Positions 7,571-17,700 of a stretch of 33,822 nt of DNA are shown here, one piece after another. The DNA lies in IMG/VR virus record IMGVR_UViG_3300025070_000126, positions 1 to 33,822 of that record; one strand, given 5' to 3'. Source of the stretch: a virus. The translations under genes were made by a program, and so were the position numbers. How positions within the stretch are numbered: position 1 is the stretch's first letter; each line of letters begins with the position of its first letter. The notes beneath the pieces are model-generated. The model was not told the origin of the DNA. It did not search any database and saw only the letters and a list, made by a program, of their open reading frames with translations.

Positions 7571-9118
7571 TCATGGTATCGGCCCTCCTAATGTGAAGAG
7601 TTGCGCCGCTAATCGTTGTATTGCTGTCTCTAAATCGGGGGGAGGGCCGCCCGCCCAATTACCTGCACCTGCGCCGGGGTTGTATGGTTCAGCACCACCT
7701 TGTCCGGCTGGCAAAGCGGCGGCGGCTAAAACACCTTGAGCCGCAGTAGCGTAGTCGGCGGAGTTGAATGCTTTGACTTGGGCGAGGTTGGTAACTTCAC
7801 TATCCATGAGCGCACCCGCCGCAGTGACATTTGTTGCATCAGTCACATCCGCACCGTCTTCAACATTGAGTAGTGTCAGCACTTCTGCTTTGGTTATCCC
7901 CGAAGCAAACACAGGCGTTCCACTGTTGTCTTCAATAGCCGGGGCAGTGCCACCACCGCCCGAATCATCGGATAGTACACTAAATACAGGTGTAGAAGCA
8001 TGACTCGTAGTGCAAATAAATCTCGTAAGAGTGCCACCGTTTACAGTGTAACTACTGCTACGAACAAAAGTAACAGTGCGGGTTGCGTGAAGGTTTCTTA
8101 CTTCTATGATGTAACCAGCAGGGAATGAACCACTTGTAGTTACAGTAGCATTACCACTGGGGGTCAAGAGTAGGATATTCGCATCAGTTGATTTAAGTGT
8201 GATACTTGTTGCTGTACTTGTCAATACACGGTTGAAAACTGAACGGGTGTATCGTGCGGCGTGTGTGCCGCTGTAGTATAATGTGTCTTTGTTATCATCG
8301 GGTACAGTAGCACCTGTCACAGCCGCACCGAATGATTGCCACATTGCACCAAAGCGTGATGCACCTAAAGCACCATTACCTATCCCACTGTGAAAAGCGT
8401 CAAGGTCAAGCAGTTCATCGGTTGATGCTACATCTCCACTGGTAACAGGTGAGAAGTACATAGGTGATGGTCGAACAAATACCCGCTTATCATTTACTTC
8501 TGTGATTGATAATTTGAGGTCATCACCTCCTGCATCATACACTACACGCAATACAGCGAGAACAACTGTTTGAGTGTTTGCTAATGCACTACTACCTGTT
8601 GCGGTAGGTGTGTTAAGGAATCCTGTGGGAGTAGCAGGGTAACTGTTTGTACCGGCAGTAATAGCAGTTCCTAATTCCCAATAAATATTTTTAACAGTAG
8701 AAGTATTATCAGCGGAAACATACACTACAACTAATGCTTCTTTACCACTGGTAAGAGCAGTAGGCGAGCCAGTCGCACTTGCACTACTCGTGTTGAGGGT
8801 GTATGTTGTTGTTGCACCTACACCACCTGCGAATTGATACATGATACCATCAAGTACAGCATAGCCCCCTTTAACAGTAAAAGTAGTTCCACTTGCGTAA
8901 TTGACAGCACCGGGTATATTTGCGGGAATGTTTCTATCACCTTCTCCACCCGATGTATCATCATACATGATAACACCATTACCGTGAATACCCTCTACCA
9001 TGTTGGTGAGTGTGGGTGACAGGATATGGTCGCCGTCACCTAAGCCGTCAACATTCGTTGCTGTCGCTACTGTCAAGTTATGATTCGTATGCCCCGATAC
9101 TGGATTACCGTTTCCCAT
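7571..9118 (-). CDS. tail-fibre-like virion protein
   Basis: This 515-residue protein is rich in Thr, Ala, Gly, Ser and Val and has the low-complexity beta look of phage tail fibres. A motif typical of marine phage fibres is present near the C-terminus: LLNVEDGADVTDATNVTAAG followed by a SADYATAAQG segment. Before it, a domain reads GNATVTTSGSFPAGYIIEVRN. The end is rich in Gly, Ala and Pro (GAGAGNWAGGPPP) and finishes in a short helix (ETAIQRLAAQLF), perhaps a trimerisation tip. The ATG is one base after the stop of the upstream gene. It is the last gene of the tail block, where host-recognition fibres commonly lie. No enzymatic residues are visible. Confidence 0.75.
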   Translation of the reverse strand: MGNGNPVSGHTNHNLTVATATNVDGLGDGDHILSPTLTNMVEGIHGNGVIMYDDTSGGEGDRNIPANIPGAVNYASGTTFTVKGGYAVLDGIMYQFAGGVGATTTYTLNTSSASATGSPTALTSGKEALVVVYVSADNTSTVKNIYWELGTAITAGTNSYPATPTGFLNTPTATGSSALANTQTVVLAVLRVVYDAGGDDLKLSITEVNDKRVFVRPSPMYFSPVTSGDVASTDELLDLDAFHSGIGNGALGASRFGAMWQSFGAAVTGATVPDDNKDTLYYSGTHAARYTRSVFNRVLTSTATSITLKSTDANILLLTPSGNATVTTSGSFPAGYIIEVRNLHATRTVTFVRSSSYTVNGGTLTRFICTTSHASTPVFSVLSDDSGGGGTAPAIEDNSGTPVFASGITKAEVLTLLNVEDGADVTDATNVTAAGALMDSEVTNLAQVKAFNSADYATAAQGVLAAAALPAGQGGAEPYNPGAGAGNWAGGPPPDLETAIQRLAAQLFTLGGPIP

Positions 9119-9119
9119 T

Positions 9120-9464
9120 CTATGCCACCTCTATGAGTATTTCAATGTTAATTTCGTTTGCCGATGTCTTGATAATCGGTTTTGTTGTATAACGAGCGAC
9201 AGGTGTGAAGTCGGAGGTGGTACGATTTTGTATGTACACCTCACGGATGCTATCAGTGAATGTGTCATCAATACTCATTGATGCTTCGATAAGTAGAGCA
9301 GTGTCATCAATAATCGTCACTGTCGGTGTGAGAACGATAGCAGGGCGACCCGCCGCACCATCCTCCGCAGTAGCCGGTGTTCCGTCGAAACCTACCACTA
9401 CTTCGTTGATAGTATCAGCGATAGTCTGTAAGAGCAAACGGCGCATGTGATTCGATACAGGCAT
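9120..9464 (-). CDS. tail-collar/fibre-attachment-like protein
   Basis: I choose the ATG at 9464 (114 residues), which has TTAGGAGAT eight bases upstream; a GTG at 9497 in the same frame lies inside the previous gene. After a helix (MRRLLLQTIADTINEV) the protein reads VVVGFDGTPA, then a beta-rich body with SIREVYIQN, ARYTTKPIIKTSANEINIEI and a short terminal strand. The order 'Gly-rich loop, IREx, aRt...pi.Kt..e..i' resembles the small collar domains that head phage tail-fibre proteins. It lies directly before the fibre gene, so it may link the fibre to the baseplate. The family match is a pattern judgement. Confidence 0.5.
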   Translation of the reverse strand: MPVSNHMRRLLLQTIADTINEVVVGFDGTPATAEDGAAGRPAIVLTPTVTIIDDTALLIEASMSIDDTFTDSIREVYIQNRTTSDFTPVARYTTKPIIKTSANEINIEILIEVA

Positions 9465-9465
9465 G

Positions 9466-10884
9466 TCAATATCTCCTAATCTCGGTCTTATTCGCACCTA
9501 TCGGCAACCCTTCGCCACCAATTTTGCCTCTTGTCTTCGTGCCTTTAACCCCTCCGATTAAGAAGGCGGAGGTATGAACACCTCGCTCGGTTACTTGAGA
9601 AGTGATACGCAATTCAATTTTACCGAACATGGATAAGTTTTCTTCGACAATTTGAACATAAGTAAGAGGTGCTTCTCCACTGGAAACAGCGGTTGCCCCT
9701 TCACTAATGCCTTGCAGTACACCTTCTATACCCGACTCGATGTTAAGCATAGTAAGGTCGGTAATACCTACTATCGGCATATGTCTTGCTTCTGTGATGA
9801 CACGAGTTCGACCGTCATACTCAATCGTCATACCCGGTCGCATGTCAGTGATGCCGGGATGACCGCTACTGCTGATTGCACCCGCTGTAAGTGTATGACC
9901 TCGTAGGATTTGACGAGCGACTCTTCTTGCCCCGTTGGTTGAGCGTACCGTCATATCTACGACTGGTGCTGGTTCTTCTCGTATCTCACCGTTGTTACCG
10001 CTTTGTCTTTCAGTGTCATCAACAGTAACGATAACCAAGTCATTCAATGCCATCGGTTGACCTTGTACAGTGACACGGTTTGGTGTATTATCCACAGGGT
10101 CAGTTCGCTTAGAACCAAAACGGATGTTGGCGTTTACACTACGAGTGGCTTCGCTGAATGTGATAGGAACATACAACATATTACCGAATCTGTCTATGAG
10201 TATCATGCGGCTGTCATGCCGACCGATAAACCGTAGTGCGGTCATCAAGTTGACATTTGTAAAGTCTTGACCGAGGAAGCGAGTAGAGTGGAGTCTTCGA
10301 CCGTTGTTGTTGTTTGCGGAACTCATACTACGACCAATGTTGAAACTATTCATACTGGTAGTTGCTTGCTGACCTAAACGGATAGCCATGTCTGTTGTTC
10401 GCAAACCAACATCAATCGGCTGACCCAACTTAACTTCACGCTCAAGGAAACCAAGGTCGTTAAGTGTTTTACCTTTCATGTTTTGTAGATTCATAAGAAT
10501 ACCGACAGTGCTGGATTCAAGCGTGGAGATAGATAGCCGTTGGGCGGGGTTGTCGGCATTGTAAACAAGCATGGGTTTGTTGGTTGAACTCAATACATTG
10601 TCACCCAAAAAAGGTACTGCGGTGCTACTATGCCCCGGTGTTTCTTTATGTGTGATTTGAATTGACGACTCACCCTCAACAATTTGATAGCGGGTTTCGG
10701 GCATGACTTGAAAAGTAGATGCGTTACTATTTTCAATGGTAACTTTTGCTTGTACACCTGTACTCGTGTCCACCTTTGCATGATGAACGGCGTTGTCAAC
10801 GAACACCGGCTTACGCACATGGTCCATTACTGCGGGCATGTCAGTACTAAACCGACCGACGACTGTATTTTTGATAACTACCAT
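9466..10884 (-). CDS. baseplate hub-like tail protein
   Basis: This 472-residue protein resembles phage late-control/baseplate hub proteins (gp27/gpD-type). The centre has a surface-exposed beta domain (RMILIDRFGNMLYVPITFSE, then PNRVTVQGQPMALND). The later part has the hub-like run GITDMRPGMTIEYDGRTRVI followed by ARHMPIVGITDLTMLNIESG. Such hubs form the ring at the end of the tail tube. The ATG at 10884 is preferred over one at 10905 because AAGGAGGAA, the strongest ribosome binding site in the window, lies eight bases before it and overlaps the stop codon of the upstream gene. The C-terminal 50 residues are Gly/Lys-rich (GGVKGTKTRGKIGGEG). It lies far downstream of the tape measure, as expected for a late baseplate part. 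Confidence 0.5.
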   Translation of the reverse strand: MVVIKNTVVGRFSTDMPAVMDHVRKPVFVDNAVHHAKVDTSTGVQAKVTIENSNASTFQVMPETRYQIVEGESSIQITHKETPGHSSTAVPFLGDNVLSSTNKPMLVYNADNPAQRLSISTLESSTVGILMNLQNMKGKTLNDLGFLEREVKLGQPIDVGLRTTDMAIRLGQQATTSMNSFNIGRSMSSANNNNGRRLHSTRFLGQDFTNVNLMTALRFIGRHDSRMILIDRFGNMLYVPITFSEATRSVNANIRFGSKRTDPVDNTPNRVTVQGQPMALNDLVIVTVDDTERQSGNNGEIREEPAPVVDMTVRSTNGARRVARQILRGHTLTAGAISSSGHPGITDMRPGMTIEYDGRTRVITEARHMPIVGITDLTMLNIESGIEGVLQGISEGATAVSSGEAPLTYVQIVEENLSMFGKIELRITSQVTERGVHTSAFLIGGVKGTKTRGKIGGEGLPIGANKTEIRRY

Positions 10885-10890
10885 GATTGA

Positions 10891-10899
10891 TTCCTCCTT
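10891..10899 (-). promoter_or_regulatory. strong ribosome binding site AAGGAGGAA
   Basis: On the - strand AAGGAGGAA ends eight bases before the ATG at 10884 and overlaps the TAA stop of the preceding gene. It decides the start of the hub-like protein against the upstream ATG at 10905. Confidence 0.75.
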
Positions 10900-11413
10900 A
10901 ACCATTCATCATGTTCATTAACCATTCATCATGTTCATTTTCATTCATAGAATCTGTAACACTGTAAGAAGGTTGTGAAAATACAATGTTTTCCCAATCA
11001 AAAGGTCGGTCATGAGAAACAAACGCTTCATCCATTTTAGCATCGTTAGTAGGATTCCACTCATTTTGTCGTCGCTGAACATCCCCAATATTTTCCAATC
11101 TACCCCTGTGTCCTAATATAATGCCTCGCTTATCATCCTCCCGCGTAAAACCATTCGGATGCATTCGAGAAAAAAACGAAGCAGTAGCGTGTGGTTCTGC
11201 CCCACCTTCAGCCCACCATGTTCCTTTCCTGTCAAGGTCAATTGGGGTATTTTTTTGATGCCATTGTGTAGCATCCATAGGTTGTGTAGTTAAGAACGGT
11301 ACTCCACGGTAAGCAGTTACAGGCTCTTTACCGGGGTAATCTTCTATGTAGTTGTACAACTTCATTTGGCGTGATGCCTTGAGGAAAACCCATGCTTTAT
11401 CTATTGGAGTCAT
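10898..11413 (-). CDS. ADP-ribosyltransferase-like small protein
   Basis: This is a 171-residue protein whose ATG at 11413 shares one base with the upstream stop (TGATG); a GTG four codons earlier is possible but less likely. It starts with TPIDKAWVFLKASRQ, a peptide like one in the neighbouring basic protein. Then PVTAYRGVPF (R36), KGTWWAEGG (63-71), ATASFFSRM and RGIILGHRG follow, ending with DEAFVSHDRPFDWENIVF. This order (YRG, G-[TN]-[WF]-[WF]-A, helix with SxF, G-I-I-L strand, late DE and a terminal 'p.e.I' strand) recalls phage ADP-ribosyltransferase-fold proteins, which move ADP-ribose from NAD to a target. The assignment is a pattern judgement and the catalytic glutamate is not certain. 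It may be a virion-packaged enzyme or a plain structural protein. The extreme C-terminus is remodelled by a 20-bp repeat. Confidence 0.35.
   Translation of the reverse strand: MTPIDKAWVFLKASRQMKLYNYIEDYPGKEPVTAYRGVPFLTTQPMDATQWHQKNTPIDLDRKGTWWAEGGAEPHATASFFSRMHPNGFTREDDKRGIILGHRGRLENIGDVQRRQNEWNPTNDAKMDEAFVSHDRPFDWENIVFSQPSYSVTDSMNENEHDEWLMNMMNG
10901..10940. repeat. 20-bp tandem direct repeat
   Basis: On the + strand, ACCATTCATCATGTTCATT occurs at 10901-10919 and again at 10921-10939, a unit of 20 bp with 19 of 20 bases identical. Because 20 is not a multiple of three, the two copies are read in different frames at the end of the ART-like gene (as NEHDEWL and then MNMMNG). Confidence 0.9.
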
Positions 11414-11751
11414 CAGCAGTTCCACCGTTTAAGAGAAGCCCCTTTCGGTGTTAATTTACCTTTCTTACTCGTTGCGCCTTTCATGCCACTCATACGAGCG
11501 CAGAATGATTTACGACGCTTGGCCTTCTTTGAGCCGGGCTTGAGTTTACTTGGCTTAGTTGTCACAGGGGGTTTGAGATTTGCGCCACTCTTGCGCTTGG
11601 CGGCGGCACGACCCTTAGCGTTCAGTCCACCCTTTGGACTGTGCTTGTTTGGGTTATAACCGTGAAATGGTTTACTTTTTTTCTTTGCCTTCATCAAAGC
11701 AAACGCATTTTCCATTGGTGTACAACAATTACAAAAGTCGTATTCAATCAT
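11413..11751 (-). CDS. small basic phage protein (DUF6321-like C-terminus)
   Basis: This 112-residue protein is very rich in Lys, Arg, Gly and Ser. After a cysteine cluster (C7, C9, C10) and the peptide TPMENAFALMKAKKK, the rest (about 36-112) reads KHSPKGGLNAKGRAAAKRKS, NLKPPVTTKPSKLKPGSK, KRRKSFCARMSGMKG, and ends LKRWNC. This ordered set of short motifs is one I recognise from many marine phage proteins; I believe it is the domain named DUF6321, of unknown function. Its charge suggests nucleic-acid binding or packing inside the virion. It starts in a 4-base ATGA overlap with the giant gene and ends in a one-base TGATG overlap with the next, so it is translated with them. Confidence 0.65.
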   Translation of the reverse strand: MIEYDFCNCCTPMENAFALMKAKKKSKPFHGYNPNKHSPKGGLNAKGRAAAKRKSGANLKPPVTTKPSKLKPGSKKAKRRKSFCARMSGMKGATSKKGKLTPKGASLKRWNC

Positions 11752-14700
11752 GCGCCATCACCACTGTGGTCTGTTGAGTTGTAGGAGACATCTCCTTTAT
11801 GTCCTTTTGGATGTAAGGCTTGACTGAACCGTGGTTGTACACTGTAGTCCTTACGAACAATAGTCTCATCGTTTTCTACAGATGTACGGCGGCGTGATGC
11901 ATCGGAACGGTAATGTTCTAAAGTATTCTCACTGATAATTACACGAGTAACTTCATTGTCAATTTTACTACTATCAAAGCCGCTGTCAGCCGTTCCGATG
12001 ATTTTTGGGCCTTTACTCATAGGCACAGTGTCACTTGCACTAATGTCCATGTAATACGCAGGTGTGTAAGGTGGATTAGTGTCGGGGTTGGTGGCACGAA
12101 TGTATGACCCAACTGATGCCTTACCGTTATCCACATCATACACATACAGTCCATACTTACCACCAGCAGTAGCACCGAAGTAGTTGCTACCTACTTGTGG
12201 GCTTGATGAGTGCAAGTTGAGATTAGAACGGAACATCTCAATGTGTTGCTTGTCCATCATACGCACTGGGCGCATCATGTATGTGACCTTCTTATCAGTC
12301 ACATTTGTACGCACATGTCCGTTAGTGTCTGTATGGTATGGATTGCTGGACTTCCATTGACTCGGATTACTTGAAAATCCATACTTTTCAGCGAGGTAGC
12401 CTTCTACTTGTCTTTCTTCTTCAGTAGTCATTGAGCGATTGTACTGTATTACTTCTGCAATTTTTCCATTTAAGTAAAACGACGAGGGTACATTACCAAC
12501 AATGTAGCCTCCTGTGTCTGCTTTCCAAAAAGCACTTGTCGTAGTGTAATTTCCTGCGCCTTGTAAGTTCATTTTGAGGGTAGCGGTACTTCCATTACCA
12601 TCGCCACCAGTAATAGAGGCAGTGACTAATTCGGCCTGTCCACCCACTGCGCTGTTTGTTGCTGAACTCACCGTAGCCCACCCAGTGTCAGCACCTCCCC
12701 ACCACTGCCACCTGTTGTTTGAATCCATTCGGATGTACAGATTAAATCCACTACGAGTGGCTGGACTACCTGCTCTTGACTCAATGATTCCATGAATGCC
12801 ACCATCATCGCTGTCTGCCCAAGCGACAACAAACACTGTCATTTCAGCAGTGTTTAAACGAGCGTCAAATGATGTTTCCAATTTATCATCGCCGTCACAA
12901 TCTACAACGGGCATGTTGTTTACATTGGATGATGAGGCAATATAGGATGGTTGGTTGGATGCAGTGGATTGTGTGAACTCAAAGCCATACGGCCCACTAT
13001 CTTTCCATGATGATACAGCCGCCCCATCAGCCAAATCAAGACTATCGGCTTTGAGCCATAGTACCATGCCCGATGTAGGAATACCACCCCAATCAGTATC
13101 ATCAACAGGTGAAAGGAAGTTGCGAGTTTCAGCAAGGTAAGTACCACCAAGCGGGTTGAAGTTTGATGTATGACTCATACGCACCGCACCACCTTGAGGT
13201 TGTCCTCCAAAGTCAAGTGCGGTAAGGTCGTAGTTACCTATTGTTTGAGAGCCTGTTTGCATACCACCTTGTAATACAACACGCTGTCCTACATTGCGGT
13301 CAGTGTGTAGGCTGTGCGCTTCGGTGTTGATGATGATTTGATTGGTGTCAACACCTTGTAGGTTTTCGGTGTCAAGACCGATACGAGGACTACTGCGGCT
13401 TACTGCATCCTTATGCGGTGAGTCACCGACAATGTTCTCTATACGGTCGCTTACTACTGCTTCGGGCTTGAGTAGTCCGTCTTCTGCAATCTCCAAGCGT
13501 GAACTGATACCACGAGGTACTTCTGTGTTTTGCAGTACATCGTTTCTTGCACGAATGAAGCCATCGTTGAGTATAGGCTCGGCGGTGTGATGAGAGAGAA
13601 CAAGTCCTGTTGTATGAATAGGTTCACTCAATGCGGTGAGTATATCCTCGTTGAACTGTGTTGGGTATCGAATACCCCGACCGTTACCCATGTCACCTAC
13701 ACGCTGTGCGTTTGATGGCATGAATACATCAACCAAAGTGTTTGTATCGTTATTATTAGTGTTGTTTAAACGACCACCGAATCTTGGTAGTGTTGCCGAT
13801 ACACTCAATGCTGTATCAGCCGCATTAGTAAGCCCCTTCAAATTGACAAGGTGGTTGCCGTTGTTGTGTATTCGTTGATACGGTGTGCGGTTGTTTCGCC
13901 GGTCGTATTCGTATGCGTCACCCGCATCCCATGATGGGCGAATACCAAATGAACGGACAGGGAAGCGGCGAACATCCTCACCACGAGTATTACCCCACCA
14001 ATCAACAATGTAATACTTAGCGGCATCCTCTATCGAATCTAAACCTTTACCGTTACCGTCACCCCACCAGTCACGCAGTACAGTAGCACTGTTGCGTAGG
14101 GTGCGAATAGGGCAACCGAATGGGCGGGTAAAGCGAACACCGTCACTGTATCGAACCTGCCACTCCGGTTTGTCAACACCAAGCATACCGGAGAAGTTGG
14201 TTTGGCGTTCCATAATACCAGTGTAGGTGTTCGGGAAAGTGGAGGTTGAACTACCGTCACCACCAGCGTATGTCGAAGTTTGAGTTTCTGTTTGCACTAA
14301 TGGGCCGTGAGTGTAACCTACACTGGCGTTGGTGGCGGTCACTGCTGTCTCTCGCAATGCTCGCAATCCATACATAGACCACTGCGGCTTGTTGTATGGT
14401 TGGCGTAGGCCAAAGCGATAACCGAATGGGCGTGGGCGTGTTGGGTTGCTGATGCCATCATACGATGATTTACTGATACCGCTACTTACAGCATACGAAC
14501 CATCATCATCAGCATCGGACCAAATAGGCCCATCGAAGCCGTAATCTCGTGGATAGTCCCATGTAGATGAGACATAAGCGTAACCATCGAGGCGGCTTAC
14601 CAACGGTCCACCACGGCTACCACTCGGCCAAAAGTGATTGAGCATACTCTTGGTGGCTGTATCGGTGCTGTCCGACTGTCCACCTTGCATAAGTCCTGTT

Positions 14701-17700
14701 CCGATAGTAGTATCAATTGTTTGAGCAGTTTGAGGTGTTCCATCAGCATCAGTGTATATGATAGAACCTACAGCGATTTGAGGTGGTAGTGTATCAAAGA
14801 CTACAACACTTGTACCTCCTTCTGCAACAGTACCGTTTACTTGATACATACGACCATCAACAAATATGTAAGCCTCATCTGCAATAACCTCTCCACCGTT
14901 TGTTGTGATTGTATTACCAGTGTGTGATACAACTTGACGAGTGTGTGAACCATCAGCGGCAAGGTCAGCGGTCTTGTAATAGCGCAGTGAATGATTACCA
15001 CTCGCCATAGTTGTCAATGGTGTACCCTTAACATTGACACACCCTGTTAATGTTGTACCGCCAGCACCACCACCGGTATAAGTGAATATTTCTTCCTCAC
15101 TACCACTATTGACATACACTGTGTTTGTACCACTTGTAGGCCATCCGGCCATGATAGCACCTGTAGCAGTTACAGTTGTACCACTCACACTCGCAGATGT
15201 AGCAGTGTAGTATGTTGATTGTGCTTCGGTAGGTGGCATGGCTGTTTTCATTCGCAAAGCAAACGGCCCTATACTGGCATAGTAAGTAGCGTCATGGTAA
15301 TGAACCGTTTCAAAATGTTCCGGCATACTGTTGAGTGGTTTTTGGTTGATGGCTCGGTCAGTCAGTGGGTTCAACCATGTTCGACTTGCATCACTGTAGA
15401 AAGTATGTGGGCGACCAAGGTTTGGATGCCACAGACAAAGGAAAGCATCAGCCATGTGTAGGCTGTTGGTATCACGACTACCTGCTAAAGTTTGAGATAA
15501 GGTTTGATTGATAATACTTGTTTTACTGTCACTTAAAATTGTATTCGCTGGTCGGAAATCATACGCACGAGATAAGCGTAATTTTGTTCCTACTGTTAAA
15601 TTATTTGTAAAAGTAGAGTTGGCTACTATAGTAAATTGTTTAGGCTTATTCATCAATGATGAATCATAACCACTGCGTTCAGTGTAAGTGTGTGTTCTTC
15701 GTGTACCTGTAGCATCGGTGTATTCAAGCACCATACCGTAGTAAGGTTGCTTAGGGAATCCTCGTGCATCATCTACTGTGATGATTGTAGATGCTACACT
15801 CACTACAGAACATACAGGTGTGAGACTGATATTCTCAAGTATCTCGGAATATAAGTCGGGATAGAAACTTGGGTAGCCAGCAAGCGTAATTTGAGAAGCA
15901 ATCGAGCCGCTACTTGCTCTCAAGAACTCATAGTAGTTGTCAAGACGATGCCAAGACAAATGGTTGAAGCGGTCAGCATCAGCGTTATCCGGGCCAACCT
16001 TGTGAACAATAGACCACCACGGTATGTTGGTTGTGAAACCGGGCGTAGCATCTACGAACATACTGGGGTAATACGGTAGAGAGCGACGGACAAAGGCTGG
16101 TGACTCCGTGGCTTGTACACCAAGTGGGTTGTATAACATCAACGGTGGTATATTAGTGAAATGGCTACCGTGGTCGGGGTCATGGTCTATCATCAATTCA
16201 TTGACAAATATTTCACAGCCTCTTACATCAGCCATAGTAGCATTAGCCAGTACAAGCGCATAAGCACCATACCTGCTATCGGGTTCACGAATACCTACAA
16301 CCAGTGCGACTTGTTGGCTTGTTAATTCACTTACACTACCATTAGGAACATCATTAGCAGGGCCATTTGCATGATAACCGATAAATTGCGAACTATGCAT
16401 ATTTGGTTGTATAATGATTTGATACGCACCAACCTCGGCAGGGTCGGGGAAATGTTCTTTCAGTGTGTAATTACCTGCGGCTTCAAGAACAACAGTGTGT
16501 CCACCCTTTGAGTTTGTAACACCCGCATCACCCTCGGATGCAAGAACACCGTAACCGTCGTTACGCAACTTAGTTTCAAACATCAGTGAGAATCCACCAC
16601 CGTGTATGTCACTTGGGCCGCTTGGTGTAGCGGTTAATGAACCAAAGACCAACAACGGGTCATAGGTAGGGAAACGATGAACAGAAGCACTTCCTAATGT
16701 AACTAAATCATCCATATCAAAACGCTCATCAAGAATAGTAAACTCATCCGATTGTAAAGTAGCCGCACGACAGGCTCGGTGTTTGTCGTATAATCCTTGG
16801 TAGGCAGGATGCGCCCAATGTCCGGGTAGCATAGCCATTGTTGCGTTGACAAAGTGATGACCCATACGGGGGATAGGTGCAGGTGTCAATTGCGGCTTTT
16901 TGTATATTGAATAACCAGTCATGGCTTCTTCGGCTGTTACCGAGTAATTGACATAATGAGTATGTGCCATGTCGGGGCTGTTACCGCTTACTTCGGCATG
17001 GTCCCGAATACGGCGTGAACCATAGAATCGGGTGCTACCGGCAGGAATGTAATACGAAGGAACTACTTTCAGTGTAGTAATACTACTAAGAACAAGTTTG
17101 TTGAACGCTTCATCGCCTACGCAACCTGTAAATGTAGAACCGCTGATACCAGTAAAGGATGCTACGCCACCTTCATCGGTGGTAGGGTTATACAAGCGAA
17201 GGAATCTGCGCTCTCCGACTCGCTCTTTGTTACCGAATGTAGAATCATAAACAGCGGAGTTTACACTTGTATTCACTGTTAAAGTAGTGCCACTAAAAGA
17301 CACGCCTGTAAGTTCGTGATTAACAACACCATCTGCATGAGAATAGATGACTGGATGCTTGTGAGTGTTGGTATTACCCATTTTTGTTACATGGAAAAAC
17401 AAGGTACGGTCGTGTAATTCGTATGCTGTTTCAAGGGGTGCGTTTCCAGTGGAACTTTGCCAGCCCGACATCGTGCTTTCGGGGTTATCACTGCCTTGTT
17501 TGAGGTGTTCCCAATTATGGTCGCTGTAAGTAGGGCCGAGGTTTGGACTCACCAAACTGTTATCGAACATATGTTCTACAGTGGATTTAGTCATCATACC
17601 ACCTGTACCCATTGTTTCAGTTTGATAGGCTTGGAGTCTATCAAAGCCGGAGCGAACAATCAAGTTACCCGGTATAGAATCGGGGTCGGGTAAGCGTATT

